Origin: Eubacteriales bacterium | Lineage (GTDB): Bacteria; Bacillota; Clostridia; Lachnospirales; Lachnospiraceae | Direction of reading: 5' to 3' | DNA length: 64,000 nucleotides | Assembly: GCA_030524455.1 (NCBI GenBank) | Contig: JAUNGT010000003.1 | Location: 62,001-126,000 of the forward strand | In this document: piece after piece, positions 1 to 8,252 of the stretch | How positions within the stretch are numbered: position 1 is the stretch's first letter | Layout of the letters: each line of letters starts with the position of its first letter | Program-made: the position numbers and the translations under genes | The notes under the pieces: generated by a model | Databases searched by the model: none | What the model saw: only the letters and a program-made list of their open reading frames with translations | What the model was told of the DNA's origin: nothing

Positions 1-41
1 CTGCCTCCTTATATCGATATTCATCTCTTTCGTGTGTTTTG

Positions 42-68
42 TTAGCACTCATATACGTCGAGTGCTAA
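42..68 (-). promoter_or_regulatory. CIRCE operator (HrcA binding site)
   Basis: A perfect inverted repeat TTAGCACTC-N9-GAGTGCTAA, which is the canonical CIRCE element bound by the heat-shock repressor HrcA. It lies directly downstream of a promoter reading leftwards. The first bases of the window (reverse complement AAGGAGGCAG) look like the Shine-Dalgarno site of the controlled gene, whose coding region starts just outside the left edge. groES or hrcA is the expected target; which one cannot be seen. Confidence 0.96.
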
Positions 69-79
69 ACACTATATGT

Positions 80-108
80 ATATTATGTTTCTCCCCGGAA
101 AGTTGCAA
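80..108 (-). promoter_or_regulatory. Sigma-A promoter of off-window heat-shock gene
   Basis: Reading leftwards there is TTGCAA (103-108), a 17-nt spacer and TAATAT (80-85). The CIRCE element begins about 11 nt past the -10 box, so bound HrcA would sit on the transcription start. This is the usual arrangement for groESL and dnaK operons. Confidence 0.85.
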
Positions 109-230
109 CATTGCTGACGGATATATTTTACTTTATTTCTCGTGTTATCTCACTTTTTCTCTTTTTATCTTTCGTTTTCTTATCATGTGCGGTAATCTGT
201 AATTTCATACTTTTTTTAGATTTGAGCACA

Positions 231-259
231 AAAAACCGGAGGGAAAAGCTTCCCTCCGG
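231..259 (-). terminator. Intrinsic terminator after efp
   Basis: Stem CCGGAGGGAA / TTCCCTCCGG with a 4-nt loop, followed on the minus strand by a run of T. It lies about 20 nt beyond the efp stop. Between it and the CIRCE promoter (110-230) only AT-rich sequence without an evident gene is seen. Confidence 0.92.
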
Positions 260-278
260 AATTGTGTCAATCCGTCGA

Positions 279-836
279 TCAAACCCTGGACAGATACTCG
301 CCGGTCCTGGTGTCAATCTTGATCACGTCGCCCTCGTTGACGAACAAAGGCACATAAACCTGCGCGCCGGTCTCCACCGTAGCGGGCTTGTTCGCGCCGG
401 TAGCGGTATCTCCCTTGAAGCCGGGCTCCGTCTCGGTGATCGCCAGCTCCACGAACAGGGGCGGCTCCACAGCGAATACGTTGCCATTGTGGGAACAAAT
501 CTTGCAGGTCTCATTCTCCTTCACAAACTTGAGTGCGTCACCGATCGCATCCTTATTGAGCGCGATCTGGTCGTAGGTCTCCGTATCCATAAAGGTGTAC
601 AGGTCGCCGTCGTTGAACAGGTACTGCATATCTCTTCTCTCGATGCGGGCGGTGGGACATTTCTCCGTGGGACGGAAGGTCTTCTCCACTACGCCGCCGC
701 TCTTGATATTCTTCAGCTTGGTCCTTACAAAGGCCGCGCCCTTGCCGGGCTTTACATGCTGGAACTCAATAATCTGGTAAATATTGCCTTCAAATTCAAT
801 GGTAACGCCATTTCTGAAATCACCTGCAGAAATCAT
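279..836 (-). CDS. efp: Translation elongation factor P
   Basis: EF-P binds ribosomes stalled at polyproline stretches, next to the P-site tRNA, and promotes peptide-bond formation. The 185-residue length is standard. The N-terminal KOW-like domain carries the exposed loop PGKGAAF with Lys32, the position that is modified in other bacteria (5-aminopentanol in Bacillus). Two OB-fold domains follow, and the C-terminus has the family sequence [17 protein letters not shown]. The ATG is preceded by AGGAGG at normal spacing. The gene has its own promoter and terminator and so appears monocistronic. No modification enzyme gene is seen in the window. Identification is secure. Confidence 0.98.
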   Translation of the reverse strand: MISAGDFRNGVTIEFEGNIYQIIEFQHVKPGKGAAFVRTKLKNIKSGGVVEKTFRPTEKCPTARIERRDMQYLFNDGDLYTFMDTETYDQIALNKDAIGDALKFVKENETCKICSHNGNVFAVEPPLFVELAITETEPGFKGDTATGANKPATVETGAQVYVPLFVNEGDVIKIDTRTGEYLSRV

Positions 837-878
837 AAAACTTCCTCCTAAAAATTGTCACGGTTTCGATTCTCTACA

Positions 879-907
879 AGTGTATCCTAAAAATCCGCTT
901 TTTTCAA
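879..907 (-). promoter_or_regulatory. efp: Promoter of efp
   Basis: TTGAAA (902-907), a 17-nt spacer and TACACT (879-884) on the minus strand. It overlaps the last codons of the histidine kinase gene, so efp can be transcribed separately from the two-component genes. Confidence 0.7.
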
Positions 908-2412
908 CTCTTTTTTTCAAAATCCTCCGGGATTGGCTTTTCCTCGCTTACCAGCTCCAGCTCAAACCAGAAGCTCACGCCGTTTTCATAGTTGGAGACG
1001 CCGTATTTGCGGTTCATGGATTCCATGATCGCCTTGACAATCGAGAGGCCGATGCCGCTGCCGCCGTACTCCCTCGTCCTGGCCTTGTCCACCTTATAAA
1101 ATTTTTCCCACAGATGGGGAATGGATTCCTCCGGAATCGGCTCGCCGGTGTTAAACACGGAAACCCTCGCGCAGTCCTGCTCCCGCTCGATCTTTACCTC
1201 GATCACCTTGTCCCCGCTGCAGTGGTTGATGGCGTTGGTGACGTAGTTCATCACCACCTCCTCCACCTTGAACTCGTCGCCCCAGACATAAACCGGACCC
1301 GTCCGCTCCATATTGATGCGGATTCCGTTCTGCTTTGCCAAAAGCTCCGCCGACTGCAGATAATTGCGCACCAGCGCCGCAATATCGAAGCGTTCCATGG
1401 AAACCGTATCATTTCCGGATTCCAGCTGATTTAAGGTCAGAAGCTTCTTTACCATATTGTTCATCCGGGCCGCCTCGTCGGTGATCACGTCACAATAAAA
1501 TTTGCGGCTCTCCGGATCGGAATTGACATCCTCCGACAATCCCTCCGCATATCCCTGGATCAGGGCGATGGGTGTTTTTAATTCATGGGAGACATTGGCC
1601 AGAAATTCCCGGCGCATCTGGTCAATCTCCTCCTTTTTCCGGATATCGTTTTTCAGCGTATTGTTGGCCGTCTTTAACTCGGAAATCGTCTCCTCCAGCG
1701 TGTCTGAGAGCCGGTTGATATTCTCCCCCAGAACGCCGATCTCGTTTCGGCTGCGCCCCTCGTACCTTGCGTCAAAATCCAGACCGCACATCCGTCTGGA
1801 AATATCCGCAAGCTGCAAAATCGGCGTCGTGATCCTGCGGGCCACCAGCCAGATCACAATCCCGCTGAGCACCGTCGTCAGAATCCCCACCACCGCCAAA
1901 AAACGGTTGGCGATCTCCACACTGTCGCGGATCCCCTCCAGGGCCGACCGGACAATGAAAAAGTAGCCTCCCCCCAGTCCTCCCCAGATCTCGATATATT
2001 CCATCTGGGAGCGGCTGTCCGACACCCGGGCGATCATATAATCATCCGTATTATCCATAATCTCGTATTTGTCGTTTGAAAGGGTAAAAAGATGCTGCCA
2101 CAGCTGCTGCTTTAAAAATTCCGAGCCGCCCCCGGAACTCTCCACCACCTCGGAATCGGCGTCCAGCACCAAAAGCGCCAGATTATACTTGGAACACTTC
2201 TGCTGCAGGTAAAGGCCGAACTCGTCCGTGGCAATGGAGTCATCCTCCACCGCCTGATTTAAGTCGCCGTACATCTCCAAAAGCACCGCTCTTTTGTTGG
2301 ACAGATAATATTTCTGCAAAAGGCTGATATTCAAAAACCAGCAAAGCATAAGCGTTGCCGCCATCAGCCCGATAAAAATGCCGGCAAACTGCCGTCGAAT
2401 GGAATGTCTCAT
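904..2412 (-). CDS. Membrane sensor histidine kinase
   Basis: Two-component sensor of the OmpR-partner (HisKA) class, 502 residues. Transmembrane helices are at about 11-32 and 172-193 and enclose an extracytoplasmic sensor region of about 135 residues. A HAMP linker (about 194-246) follows, then the dimerisation domain with the phospho-acceptor His276 in FLANVSHELKTP, and the HATPase domain with N-box (about 389-396) and GGSGIGLS (450-457). The gene begins 9 nt after the stop of the response regulator, so the two form an operon, RR first. The sensor region is not recognised and the signal is unknown. The cell wall genes elsewhere in the window give no direct link. Confidence 0.95.
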   Translation of the reverse strand: MRHSIRRQFAGIFIGLMAATLMLCWFLNISLLQKYYLSNKRAVLLEMYGDLNQAVEDDSIATDEFGLYLQQKCSKYNLALLVLDADSEVVESSGGGSEFLKQQLWQHLFTLSNDKYEIMDNTDDYMIARVSDSRSQMEYIEIWGGLGGGYFFIVRSALEGIRDSVEIANRFLAVVGILTTVLSGIVIWLVARRITTPILQLADISRRMCGLDFDARYEGRSRNEIGVLGENINRLSDTLEETISELKTANNTLKNDIRKKEEIDQMRREFLANVSHELKTPIALIQGYAEGLSEDVNSDPESRKFYCDVITDEAARMNNMVKKLLTLNQLESGNDTVSMERFDIAALVRNYLQSAELLAKQNGIRINMERTGPVYVWGDEFKVEEVVMNYVTNAINHCSGDKVIEVKIEREQDCARVSVFNTGEPIPEESIPHLWEKFYKVDKARTREYGGSGIGLSIVKAIMESMNRKYGVSNYENGVSFWFELELVSEEKPIPEDFEKKS

Positions 2413-2421
2413 GCCGCTCCC

Positions 2422-3099
2422 CTACGCCTCCAGCTTATAGCCCATGCCCCAGATTGTCTTGATCAGCTCGCCCTTTTCGCCCAGCTTGCTGCGCAGCTTT
2501 TTTACATGGGTGTCAATGGTCCTGGCATCCCCGAAATAGTCATAGTTCCATACATTGTTTAAGATTTTTTCCCGGGAAAGGGCAATCCCCCGGTTTTCCA
2601 TAAAATAGGCCAAAAGCTCAAACTCCTTATAGCTTAGGTCGATGCTCCTGCCGTCGATCTCCACCATGTGGGCCGCCTTGTCCAGCCGGATCCCTCCCAC
2701 CTCCAAAATCTCGTTCTCCGCAGCCGCCTTCCCCGTGCGCCGCAGGATCGCCTCCACCCGGGCCACCAGGATCTTGGGGCTGAAGGGCTTGGAAATATAC
2801 TCATCTACTCCCAGGTCAAAGCCCTGCAGTTCATCCTTTTCGTCGCCCCGCGCCGTCAGCATGATGATCGGCACCCTGGAGTAAGAGCGGACCTCGCGGC
2901 AGACCTGCCAGCCGTCCATCTTCGGCATCATCACGTCCAGAATGATCAGCGCAATGTCCTGATGGGCAAAAAACACATCCAGCGCCTCGCTTCCGTCGCC
3001 CGCCTCCAGCACCTCAAAATTTTCTCTCTGCAAAAAATCCTTTACCAGCTTACGCATCCTGCTCTCGTCATCCACCACCAGAATCTTCTGTCTGTCCAT
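2422..3099 (-). CDS. OmpR/PhoB-family response regulator
   Basis: DNA-binding partner of the adjacent kinase, 225 residues. The receiver domain has the acidic pair Asp10-Asp11 and phospho-acceptor Asp55 in LIILDVMMPKMDGW. The C-terminal winged helix contains the recognition-helix region DARTIDTHVKKLRSKLG and ends in the common wing WGMGYKLEA. An ATG 15 nt further upstream is in frame, but the bases AAGGAGG inside that extension are the Shine-Dalgarno site for the start chosen here. Upstream on the minus strand a TATACT -10 box lies at about 3130, with no good -35, so expression may need an activator, possibly the protein itself. Confidence 0.95.
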   Translation of the reverse strand: MDRQKILVVDDESRMRKLVKDFLQRENFEVLEAGDGSEALDVFFAHQDIALIILDVMMPKMDGWQVCREVRSYSRVPIIMLTARGDEKDELQGFDLGVDEYISKPFSPKILVARVEAILRRTGKAAAENEILEVGGIRLDKAAHMVEIDGRSIDLSYKEFELLAYFMENRGIALSREKILNNVWNYDYFGDARTIDTHVKKLRSKLGEKGELIKTIWGMGYKLEA

Positions 3100-3166
3100 T
3101 TCGTCCTCCTTCATATCGCTGTATGGCCATAGTATAACAGACCTTTATGAATAAAATGTGTTTTAT

Positions 3167-4522
3167 CTACAGGCTCGTCGTTTTCCCGGAAAAATACCGT
3201 TCCGCCCGCCGCATCACATAAAAGTAAGCGGGAAACAGGAACAGATCCGCCATCACCCAGGCCAGAGGGCTCGCCACGCAGGCTCCGACAAAGCCCATCG
3301 CCGGCACCAGCAAAAATCCGGCCAGCGCCCGGGCGATCATCTCGCTGACGCCGGAGAAAATTGCCAGCGAGCTAAAGCCCACGCCCTGAATCAGGAAGCG
3401 GACGTTGTTGACAAAGACGAGGAAAATATAGGCCGCCCCATTGATCAGAAGCATCTGCTCGATGCGATCCAGAATCTCCGTCTCCCCGGGACTCACAAAA
3501 AGCAGCGCAATATATCTTCCCGCAGCCCAGAGCACAAGGAAGGCTGCCACCGCATAGACGATCCCGTAAACGCTGCCGGTCTTTAAGCCCTCCCGGATAC
3601 GCTTTGCCTGCCTTGCCCCCACGTTCTGACCGGCATAGGTCGCCATCGTAGCCCCCAGGGCATCGAAGGGACAGCAAAAGAACATGCTGATCTTACCGGC
3701 CGCCGTCACCGCCGCCACGGCGGTGCTTCCCAGGGTATTCACCGCGCTCTGCAAAATCACGCTGCCGATGGCCGTGACGGAATACTGCAGCCCCATGGGC
3801 ACTCCCATCACCGCCAGACGGCGCATCAGACGCAGCTGCGGTCTGGCCTCATCCCCTCTCATCCGGAGAATCTCGTAGCGCCTGAGCATAAACAGCAGGC
3901 AGCAAATGCCGGACACAGCCTGGGAAATCACCGTCGCAATCGCCGCTCCCGCCACGCCCATGTGCAGAACGATAATACAGAACAGGTCCAGCACGATGTT
4001 CAGCAGAGCGGACATCACCAGAAAATACACCGGCGTCCTGGAATCCCCCATGGAACGGATGATCGCCGAGGTCAGATTATACAAAATCGTCACGGGAATC
4101 CCCGCAAAAATAATGACAATATATTGATAGGAATAATCTATGATATCCTCCGGCGTGCGCATCCACAGAAGGATCTGGCGGCAAAGCACCACGGTAAATA
4201 CCGTCAGCACCGCCGCAAAGCCCGCCGAAAGCCAGGCACTGTTTGCCACATATCTCCTGAGTCCGCTTTCATCCTTCGCTCCGAACCGCTGGGAAATCGG
4301 AATGGCAAAGCCGTTGCAGATCCCCATACAGAAGCCGATGATCAGAAAATTGACAGAGCCGGTAGCTCCCACCGCCGCCAGCTGGCTCACCCCGAGAAAC
4401 TTCCCCACGATGGCGGTATCCACCAGCGAATAAAACTGCTGAAACAGATTCCCAAACAAAAGCGGCACGGCAAAGTCCAGAATCAGCCTTCCCGGCCTGC
4501 CCTGCGTCATATCCTTAACCAT
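3167..4522 (-). CDS. MATE family efflux transporter
   Basis: Multidrug and toxin extrusion antiporter of the inner membrane, 451 residues with about twelve hydrophobic helices in two homologous halves. Family signatures are seen near the N-terminus (VPLLFGNLFQQFYSLVDTAIVGKFLG) and in the middle (GVPMGLQYSVTAIGS). The start is placed at the ATG preceded by AAAGGGG; a longer in-frame start at 4606 would add 28 hydrophilic residues and lie upstream of the probable promoter. It resembles the second MATE protein at 37431 on the plus strand, but the two are not close copies. Substrate cannot be inferred; the neighbours (response regulator, flavodoxin) give no clue. Confidence 0.93.
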   Translation of the reverse strand: MVKDMTQGRPGRLILDFAVPLLFGNLFQQFYSLVDTAIVGKFLGVSQLAAVGATGSVNFLIIGFCMGICNGFAIPISQRFGAKDESGLRRYVANSAWLSAGFAAVLTVFTVVLCRQILLWMRTPEDIIDYSYQYIVIIFAGIPVTILYNLTSAIIRSMGDSRTPVYFLVMSALLNIVLDLFCIIVLHMGVAGAAIATVISQAVSGICCLLFMLRRYEILRMRGDEARPQLRLMRRLAVMGVPMGLQYSVTAIGSVILQSAVNTLGSTAVAAVTAAGKISMFFCCPFDALGATMATYAGQNVGARQAKRIREGLKTGSVYGIVYAVAAFLVLWAAGRYIALLFVSPGETEILDRIEQMLLINGAAYIFLVFVNNVRFLIQGVGFSSLAIFSGVSEMIARALAGFLLVPAMGFVGACVASPLAWVMADLFLFPAYFYVMRRAERYFSGKTTSL

Positions 4523-4553
4523 AAGAAAATCCCCTTTCGCCTTTCTGCCTGTA

Positions 4554-4582
4554 GTATAAACTAAGGCAGAACCAAAGCGCAA
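4554..4582 (-). promoter_or_regulatory. Probable promoter of the MATE gene
   Basis: TTGCGC (4577-4582), a 17-nt spacer and TTATAC (4554-4559) on the minus strand, placing the start of transcription about 25 nt upstream of the chosen start codon. The -35 box is only partly consensus. Confidence 0.5.
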
Positions 4583-4614
4583 TGGGGATTCTTGACTTTC
4601 ATACATTATAAAAT

Positions 4615-5133
4615 TTACAATCGCTCAGACTGCGCCATCACATTCCGCGCAAAGTCCTCCGCCGCCTCCTCATCCTCCCGGTCCGGATGCAGCAGCGCCT
4701 CATCAAAATTGCGGATCATCGATTGGAGAAAGGCGGTATTTTCCCCGCTTCCAAGCATCCGCTCATAGCGCTTGCGCACCTGCATGGGCATCTTGCCCTG
4801 ACAGAAAAAGGCGCCTATATACCGGTTGTCCGCCGGAAGCCACTGTCTGACCCGCTCCTCGATCCGGCCGTAATACTCCTCTGAGGTGCCCATGCCGCAG
4901 GTGCCAAACAACGCGATCTTCCTGCCGTGAAGTCCCGTCAGGAGCGCGGCCACCCTGCTGTCGCAATCCCCCTTATCGGTCCAGAAACCCACAAAAAAAA
5001 CGTCGGCATCCTTTCCCGTATATTCATCGATCCGCTGCATATCCTTGGAGTCTCCGGGGATCGCCGTAAAAATATGTGTCGCTATCTTCTGCGTGTTCCC
5101 CGTACAACTGGAATAAACTACTATCGCCTGCAT
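4615..5133 (-). CDS. Flavodoxin-family protein
   Basis: A 172-residue single-domain flavodoxin fold. The FMN phosphate loop is YSSCTGNTQ (residues 7-15), and the later loop GTCGMG (about 78-83) would cover the flavin ring. The motif FVGFWTDKGDCDS in between is typical of a clostridial subgroup of small flavodoxin-like proteins. That subgroup is thought to include BilS, the partner of bilirubin reductase, but no BilR-like reductase lies nearby, so this role is only a possibility. The C-terminal 30 residues are acidic. AAAGGAG precedes the ATG. A short gap separates it from dnaJ upstream, so it may be read with that operon. Electron transfer is likely; the partner is unknown. Confidence 0.85.
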   Translation of the reverse strand: MQAIVVYSSCTGNTQKIATHIFTAIPGDSKDMQRIDEYTGKDADVFFVGFWTDKGDCDSRVAALLTGLHGRKIALFGTCGMGTSEEYYGRIEERVRQWLPADNRYIGAFFCQGKMPMQVRKRYERMLGSGENTAFLQSMIRNFDEALLHPDREDEEAAEDFARNVMAQSERL

Positions 5134-5170
5134 GTTATTATGCTCCTTTCCGCCAGGGCCTGTATCCCGC

Positions 5171-5214
5171 CCGGCATTCTATCTGCAGCCTGCCGGTATT
5201 CTATCTGTAACCTG
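5171..5214. repeat. 22-nt tandem duplication at the end of the dnaJ-like gene
   Basis: Two adjacent 22-nt units (5171-5192 and 5193-5214) that agree at 19 positions. On the minus strand each unit ends a reading frame with AGATAG, so the first unit supplies the last codons and stop of the DnaJ-domain gene and the second lies just beyond it. It looks like an old slippage duplication that included the stop codon. Confidence 0.8.
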
Positions 5215-5953
5215 ACGGCATCCCGCCGCAGCACAGTCCCCCGCCTCCCCAGCAGAGGTTGCAGATCAGGTTTGCCAGGCACAATTTCCAGCAAAAGCCG
5301 CCGTCCGAGGACACCGGCATCCCGCCGTACTGGGTCTGTCTGCCCATATACCAGCTCCCGCCGGCTTCCATCCGCTGACACCAGCCCGCATACTCCTGAT
5401 TGCCCGGCTCCATGGAAACCGCCCTCCTGGCCTGCTCCAGCGCGGCCGCGTTGTTCCCGGCCCCCTGATTGGCGATGGAGCTGTAATAGTACCATCTGGC
5501 GTTTTTGACGTTCATCCCGTTTAACACATTCAACGCCTCACGGTAATGGCCGCTGCTGATATAGTTGGCGGCCGCCTTTAAGTGGATCGACTCCTCGTCA
5601 TCCTCCCCTGCGGCCTGCCGGTTCGCGCTGCCGTAGCCGCCAAAGCCGAAGCCTCCGAAAAAGTCTCCGAATCCGCCGAAATCTCCGTAGTCCCCGTAAG
5701 GGCTTCCGTAGCTGCCCTGGCCGCCGTAGCCAGCCTGCCCGGTACGGCTGCTCTGGCTTCCGTACTCGCGCTCCTTCATGATCTGCTGGTAGGCCTGCTG
5801 GATTTCCTTGAATTTCTCCTCCGCCTGGGCCTTGTTCGGATTATTGATATTGGCGTCCGGATGATAGATCCGGCTCAGCTTCCTGTACGCCTTCTTGATT
5901 TCTTCCTCGGACGCATCTCTGGAAACGCCCAATACCTGATAAGGGTCACGCAT
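5201..5953 (-). CDS. DnaJ-domain protein with Gly-rich middle and Cys/Trp-rich tail
   Basis: A 250-residue J-domain protein. Residues 3-68 form the J-domain with HPD at 31-33, which would stimulate a DnaK ATPase. A Gly/Tyr/Phe-rich stretch follows (about 70-115), then a TPR-like helical part (about 120-190), and a tail rich in Cys, Trp and Gly ([17 protein letters not shown]) that may bind metal or insert in a membrane. There is no zinc-finger repeat or C-terminal substrate domain as in DnaJ itself, so it is a specialised co-chaperone. The start is at MRDPYQVLG, 8 nt inside the end of the DUF5685 gene, which indicates translational coupling. An upstream in-frame start would overlap DUF5685 by about 90 nt. 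Confidence 0.88.
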   Translation of the reverse strand: MRDPYQVLGVSRDASEEEIKKAYRKLSRIYHPDANINNPNKAQAEEKFKEIQQAYQQIMKEREYGSQSSRTGQAGYGGQGSYGSPYGDYGDFGGFGDFFGGFGFGGYGSANRQAAGEDDEESIHLKAAANYISSGHYREALNVLNGMNVKNARWYYYSSIANQGAGNNAAALEQARRAVSMEPGNQEYAGWCQRMEAGGSWYMGRQTQYGGMPVSSDGGFCWKLCLANLICNLCWGGGGLCCGGMPSGYR

Positions 5954-6785
5954 TTTTCTGTTCCTTCTTCCTCTGCAGCATCTCGTAACGGCACCATACG
6001 CCGGAGTACAAAATGTTGCGCAGGATCTCTGCATTTTCTATAATCGGCAGCTTCTCAAACGCCCTGGAGCACTCCGCCACCATCATCTGCAGCAGGGAAA
6101 AGGCGTCCTTCTCAAAGCTGTCCGGCTGCCGTTTTTTCCAAAGCAAAAGCACGTTGTAGCTGCCGCTCTTTTCGTCCTTGTCCATATCCTCGTAGGCATC
6201 CATCAGATAGATGAACTTTCCCAGGAAAAATCCCATCCGCTTAAGCTGTTCCTCCCACTCATCCCTGCGCCAGGCAAAAATCTCCGCCATAATCTCCCCG
6301 AAGCAGCCGCTGGCCAGATCCACATTGGCCTCCTGTGTCTTCTCGTAAAGATGGATCCTCTCCAGCAGCGTGTAGATCTTCTCCGCCTTTTCCGGGTAAG
6401 CCTGCGCTGCCCTCCTGTACTTCCCGGCCAGCGCCCCGGCCGCCAGTCTGGCCTTCAGCTTCCGCTCATCCGTCCAGTCGTCCAGGCATTTATAATAGGA
6501 AAAAAGAATGTTCATATCCGCTGCATACTCGTCAAACGGATTCCGCCTTGTCGGGTGCGCCTCGAAAGGGTGGGCGACACACTTACAGCTTCCCTCCAAC
6601 GTCTCCGGTTCATACAGCGCCGTCAAAAGAAGCACCACAAAGGTCATATCGTAGGTCAGCGTCAGCTGGCCTCTCCTGCCGTAGCGCTCCTTTAAGCACT
6701 GGCAGAGCCCGCAGTAGTAGGAGCGGTAACAGTCAAATTCCCGGAATTTCAGTTCCTGCTTGTTGACAATAATATATCCGAACAT
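5946..6785 (-). CDS. DUF5685 family protein
   Basis: A 279-residue protein of unknown function, recognised by the N-terminus [17 protein letters not shown] followed by clustered cysteines (Cys19, Cys25, Cys28, Cys30) and a later CKC. The rest is predicted largely helical, with acidic DEYAADMN and [11 protein letters not shown] segments, which recall all-helical prenyl-transfer-like folds, though no full DDxxD pair is evident. It sits between a zinc-ribbon membrane protein (8 nt upstream) and the J-domain gene (8-nt overlap), so the three are one translational unit. The start is the ATG after GAGAGG; a longer start would overlap the upstream gene by 40 nt. Confidence 0.85.
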   Translation of the reverse strand: MFGYIIVNKQELKFREFDCYRSYYCGLCQCLKERYGRRGQLTLTYDMTFVVLLLTALYEPETLEGSCKCVAHPFEAHPTRRNPFDEYAADMNILFSYYKCLDDWTDERKLKARLAAGALAGKYRRAAQAYPEKAEKIYTLLERIHLYEKTQEANVDLASGCFGEIMAEIFAWRRDEWEEQLKRMGFFLGKFIYLMDAYEDMDKDEKSGSYNVLLLWKKRQPDSFEKDAFSLLQMMVAECSRAFEKLPIIENAEILRNILYSGVWCRYEMLQRKKEQKNA

Positions 6786-6793
6786 GACACCTC

Positions 6794-7189
6794 TCAGCTC
6801 TTCTTCACAAAGGTCGCCCCGCATTTGGGACAACGGATCTCGATCCGGCCGCGTCCCCTGGGGATACGGATCTTCTGCTTACAGCCCGGGCAGCGGTAAA
6901 TATGATATTCCTTCAGCTGGGACAGCTCCGACCGCTTCCGCGCAAACGCCTGCCGGATCCCGGCCGTCAGGCTCAAATATCTCTGGTTTTCCTCATAGCG
7001 TTTCCGGATATTGCGGGAAAACATCCTGAAATAATTATAAACCAGCACAGCCACCGCCAGCACAAACCATATCTGCGTCCTGGCAAAAAGCGATACCACC
7101 AAAAGCGCCACGCTGACGCCCGACAAAAATCTTCCCAACTGATCCGCGCCGTAGCGCCCCTGCATAAACCGAATGAATTTATCCTTCAT
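6794..7189 (-). CDS. Small membrane protein with C-terminal zinc ribbon
   Basis: A 131-residue protein. Two hydrophobic helices (about 22-36 and 39-54) are followed by a basic helical linker and a zinc ribbon with CPGC (Cys100, Cys103) and CPKC (Cys120, Cys123). The ribbon would face the cytoplasm given the positive residues after helix two. First gene of the three-gene set with DUF5685 and the DnaJ-like protein. The second ATG is used as start because GGAG lies 6 nt before it and only 0-1 nt before the first. Function is unknown; a role as membrane anchor or recruiter for the co-chaperone is a guess. Confidence 0.83.
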   Translation of the reverse strand: MKDKFIRFMQGRYGADQLGRFLSGVSVALLVVSLFARTQIWFVLAVAVLVYNYFRMFSRNIRKRYEENQRYLSLTAGIRQAFARKRSELSQLKEYHIYRCPGCKQKIRIPRGRGRIEIRCPKCGATFVKKS

Positions 7190-7213
7190 CGTCATCTCCG
7201 TTGTTCTTTACTT

Positions 7214-7243
7214 TATATACTTTCCACTTTCTTACAGTGTAAG
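7214..7243 (-). promoter_or_regulatory. Probable promoter and palindrome before the zinc-ribbon operon
   Basis: TTACAC (7237-7242), a 17-nt spacer and TATATA (7214-7219) on the minus strand. The -35 box lies inside the palindrome CTTACAGTGTAAG (7231-7243), a possible operator. Neither box is strongly consensus. Confidence 0.45.
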
Positions 7244-7286
7244 CCATTTTGAAAAAAATGCAATAAAATGCCGGAAAACTATCTAT

Positions 7287-7327
7287 TAAAAAAGGATAAA
7301 CTGCAGATTTCCACAGATTATCCTTTT
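7287..7327 (-). terminator. Intrinsic terminator after the DUF368 gene
   Basis: Long imperfect stem with AAAAGGATAA / TTATCCTTTT arms and an inner CTGTG/TGCAG pairing, followed by a T run on the minus strand. It ends about 17 nt beyond the DUF368 stop. Confidence 0.8.
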
Positions 7328-7343
7328 CATAATTCACACGTTT

Positions 7344-8180
7344 TTATTCCTCCGGCGCATACTTTCTGTTGAACCGGTCCAACAAAAGTGCTGCCGCCAC
7401 ACCCGCTGCCAGGCAGACCAGATTCAGCACACAGCCCGCTGCGCTGGCCGTAAAGCTGGAAAAGGGGATGATAACCAGCGTGGCAGCCATCACAATACCG
7501 ATGATCGCATGGAATACCACCGCATAATACCGGTCCATCAGCGTATTGACCGCCCTTGCCAGCAAAAGCATGGTCAAAAGCGCGCATATGCCCGCCGGGA
7601 TCAGCACGGTAAAATCCAGGTTGCCGATCGCCTCAATAAAGGGGGTATACAGGCCCAGCGGCATCAGGAGCGTGGAAAAGCTCATGCCCGGCGCGATGAT
7701 GCTCAGCGCCACACAAAAGCCGCAAAACAGGTTCCAGCCCAGATTGGGCGCGATGGTCACAGAGACCGCATTCAGTCCCAGAAGCAGCCCCAACAGCACC
7801 ACAAACGCGATGACCAGCGCCGGATATGCCCCCTTTGATTTTCCTTTCTGCGATGCCTCCCTAAACAGGGACGGCAGCATCCCGCCGATCAGTCCCACAA
7901 ACAGACACACGGAGGGCGCCTCGTAGCGGGTCAGAAAGAAGCTGAGGATCTTGGAGACACCCAGAAATCCGAGCCCTCCGCCGATGATCACCGGGATCAG
8001 CATCCTCATGTGCTTTTGAAACGCATGCAGCGGATCCGACAAAAGCTCCATCACCGGCTTATAAATGCCAAACACCACACACAGTACGCCGCCGGAAATC
8101 CCGGGCAGCACCGCGCCCAGGCCGATCATTGCACCCTGCAGCAGATGCAGCAGCGCTGTTTTGAGAGAATTGCTTTTCAT
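7344..8180 (-). CDS. DUF368 family membrane protein (PopT-like polyprenyl-phosphate transporter)
   Basis: A polytopic inner-membrane protein of 278 residues with about eight hydrophobic segments. The DUF368 signature is at the N-terminus (LLQGAMIGLGAVLPGISGG) and is partly repeated in the second half (ALSIIAPGMSFSTLLMPLGLY), as expected for two inverted halves. Members of DUF368 (PopT) have been shown in other bacteria to recycle undecaprenyl phosphate across the membrane for peptidoglycan and teichoic acid synthesis. That role is inferred here from family only. The gene has its own promoter and terminator and appears monocistronic. It is the last GC-rich gene before the AT-rich island. Confidence 0.88.
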   Translation of the reverse strand: MKSNSLKTALLHLLQGAMIGLGAVLPGISGGVLCVVFGIYKPVMELLSDPLHAFQKHMRMLIPVIIGGGLGFLGVSKILSFFLTRYEAPSVCLFVGLIGGMLPSLFREASQKGKSKGAYPALVIAFVVLLGLLLGLNAVSVTIAPNLGWNLFCGFCVALSIIAPGMSFSTLLMPLGLYTPFIEAIGNLDFTVLIPAGICALLTMLLLARAVNTLMDRYYAVVFHAIIGIVMAATLVIIPFSSFTASAAGCVLNLVCLAAGVAAALLLDRFNRKYAPEE

Positions 8181-8211
8181 GAAAAAATCTTTCCTTTCCT
8201 AAACTCTCATT

Positions 8212-8241
8212 ACTTTACCGTATGTATATGCCGTCTGTCAA
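8212..8241 (-). promoter_or_regulatory. Promoter of the DUF368 gene
   Basis: TTGACA (8236-8241), an 18-nt spacer and TAAAGT (8212-8217) on the minus strand, giving a short leader of about 25 nt. Confidence 0.6.
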
Positions 8242-8252
8242 CGGGACATTTT

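Noticed and set aside
4615..5133. Bilirubin-reduction locus (BilS)
   Set aside because: The flavodoxin resembles that group, but no BilR-type reductase is in the window; family resemblance alone is not enough.
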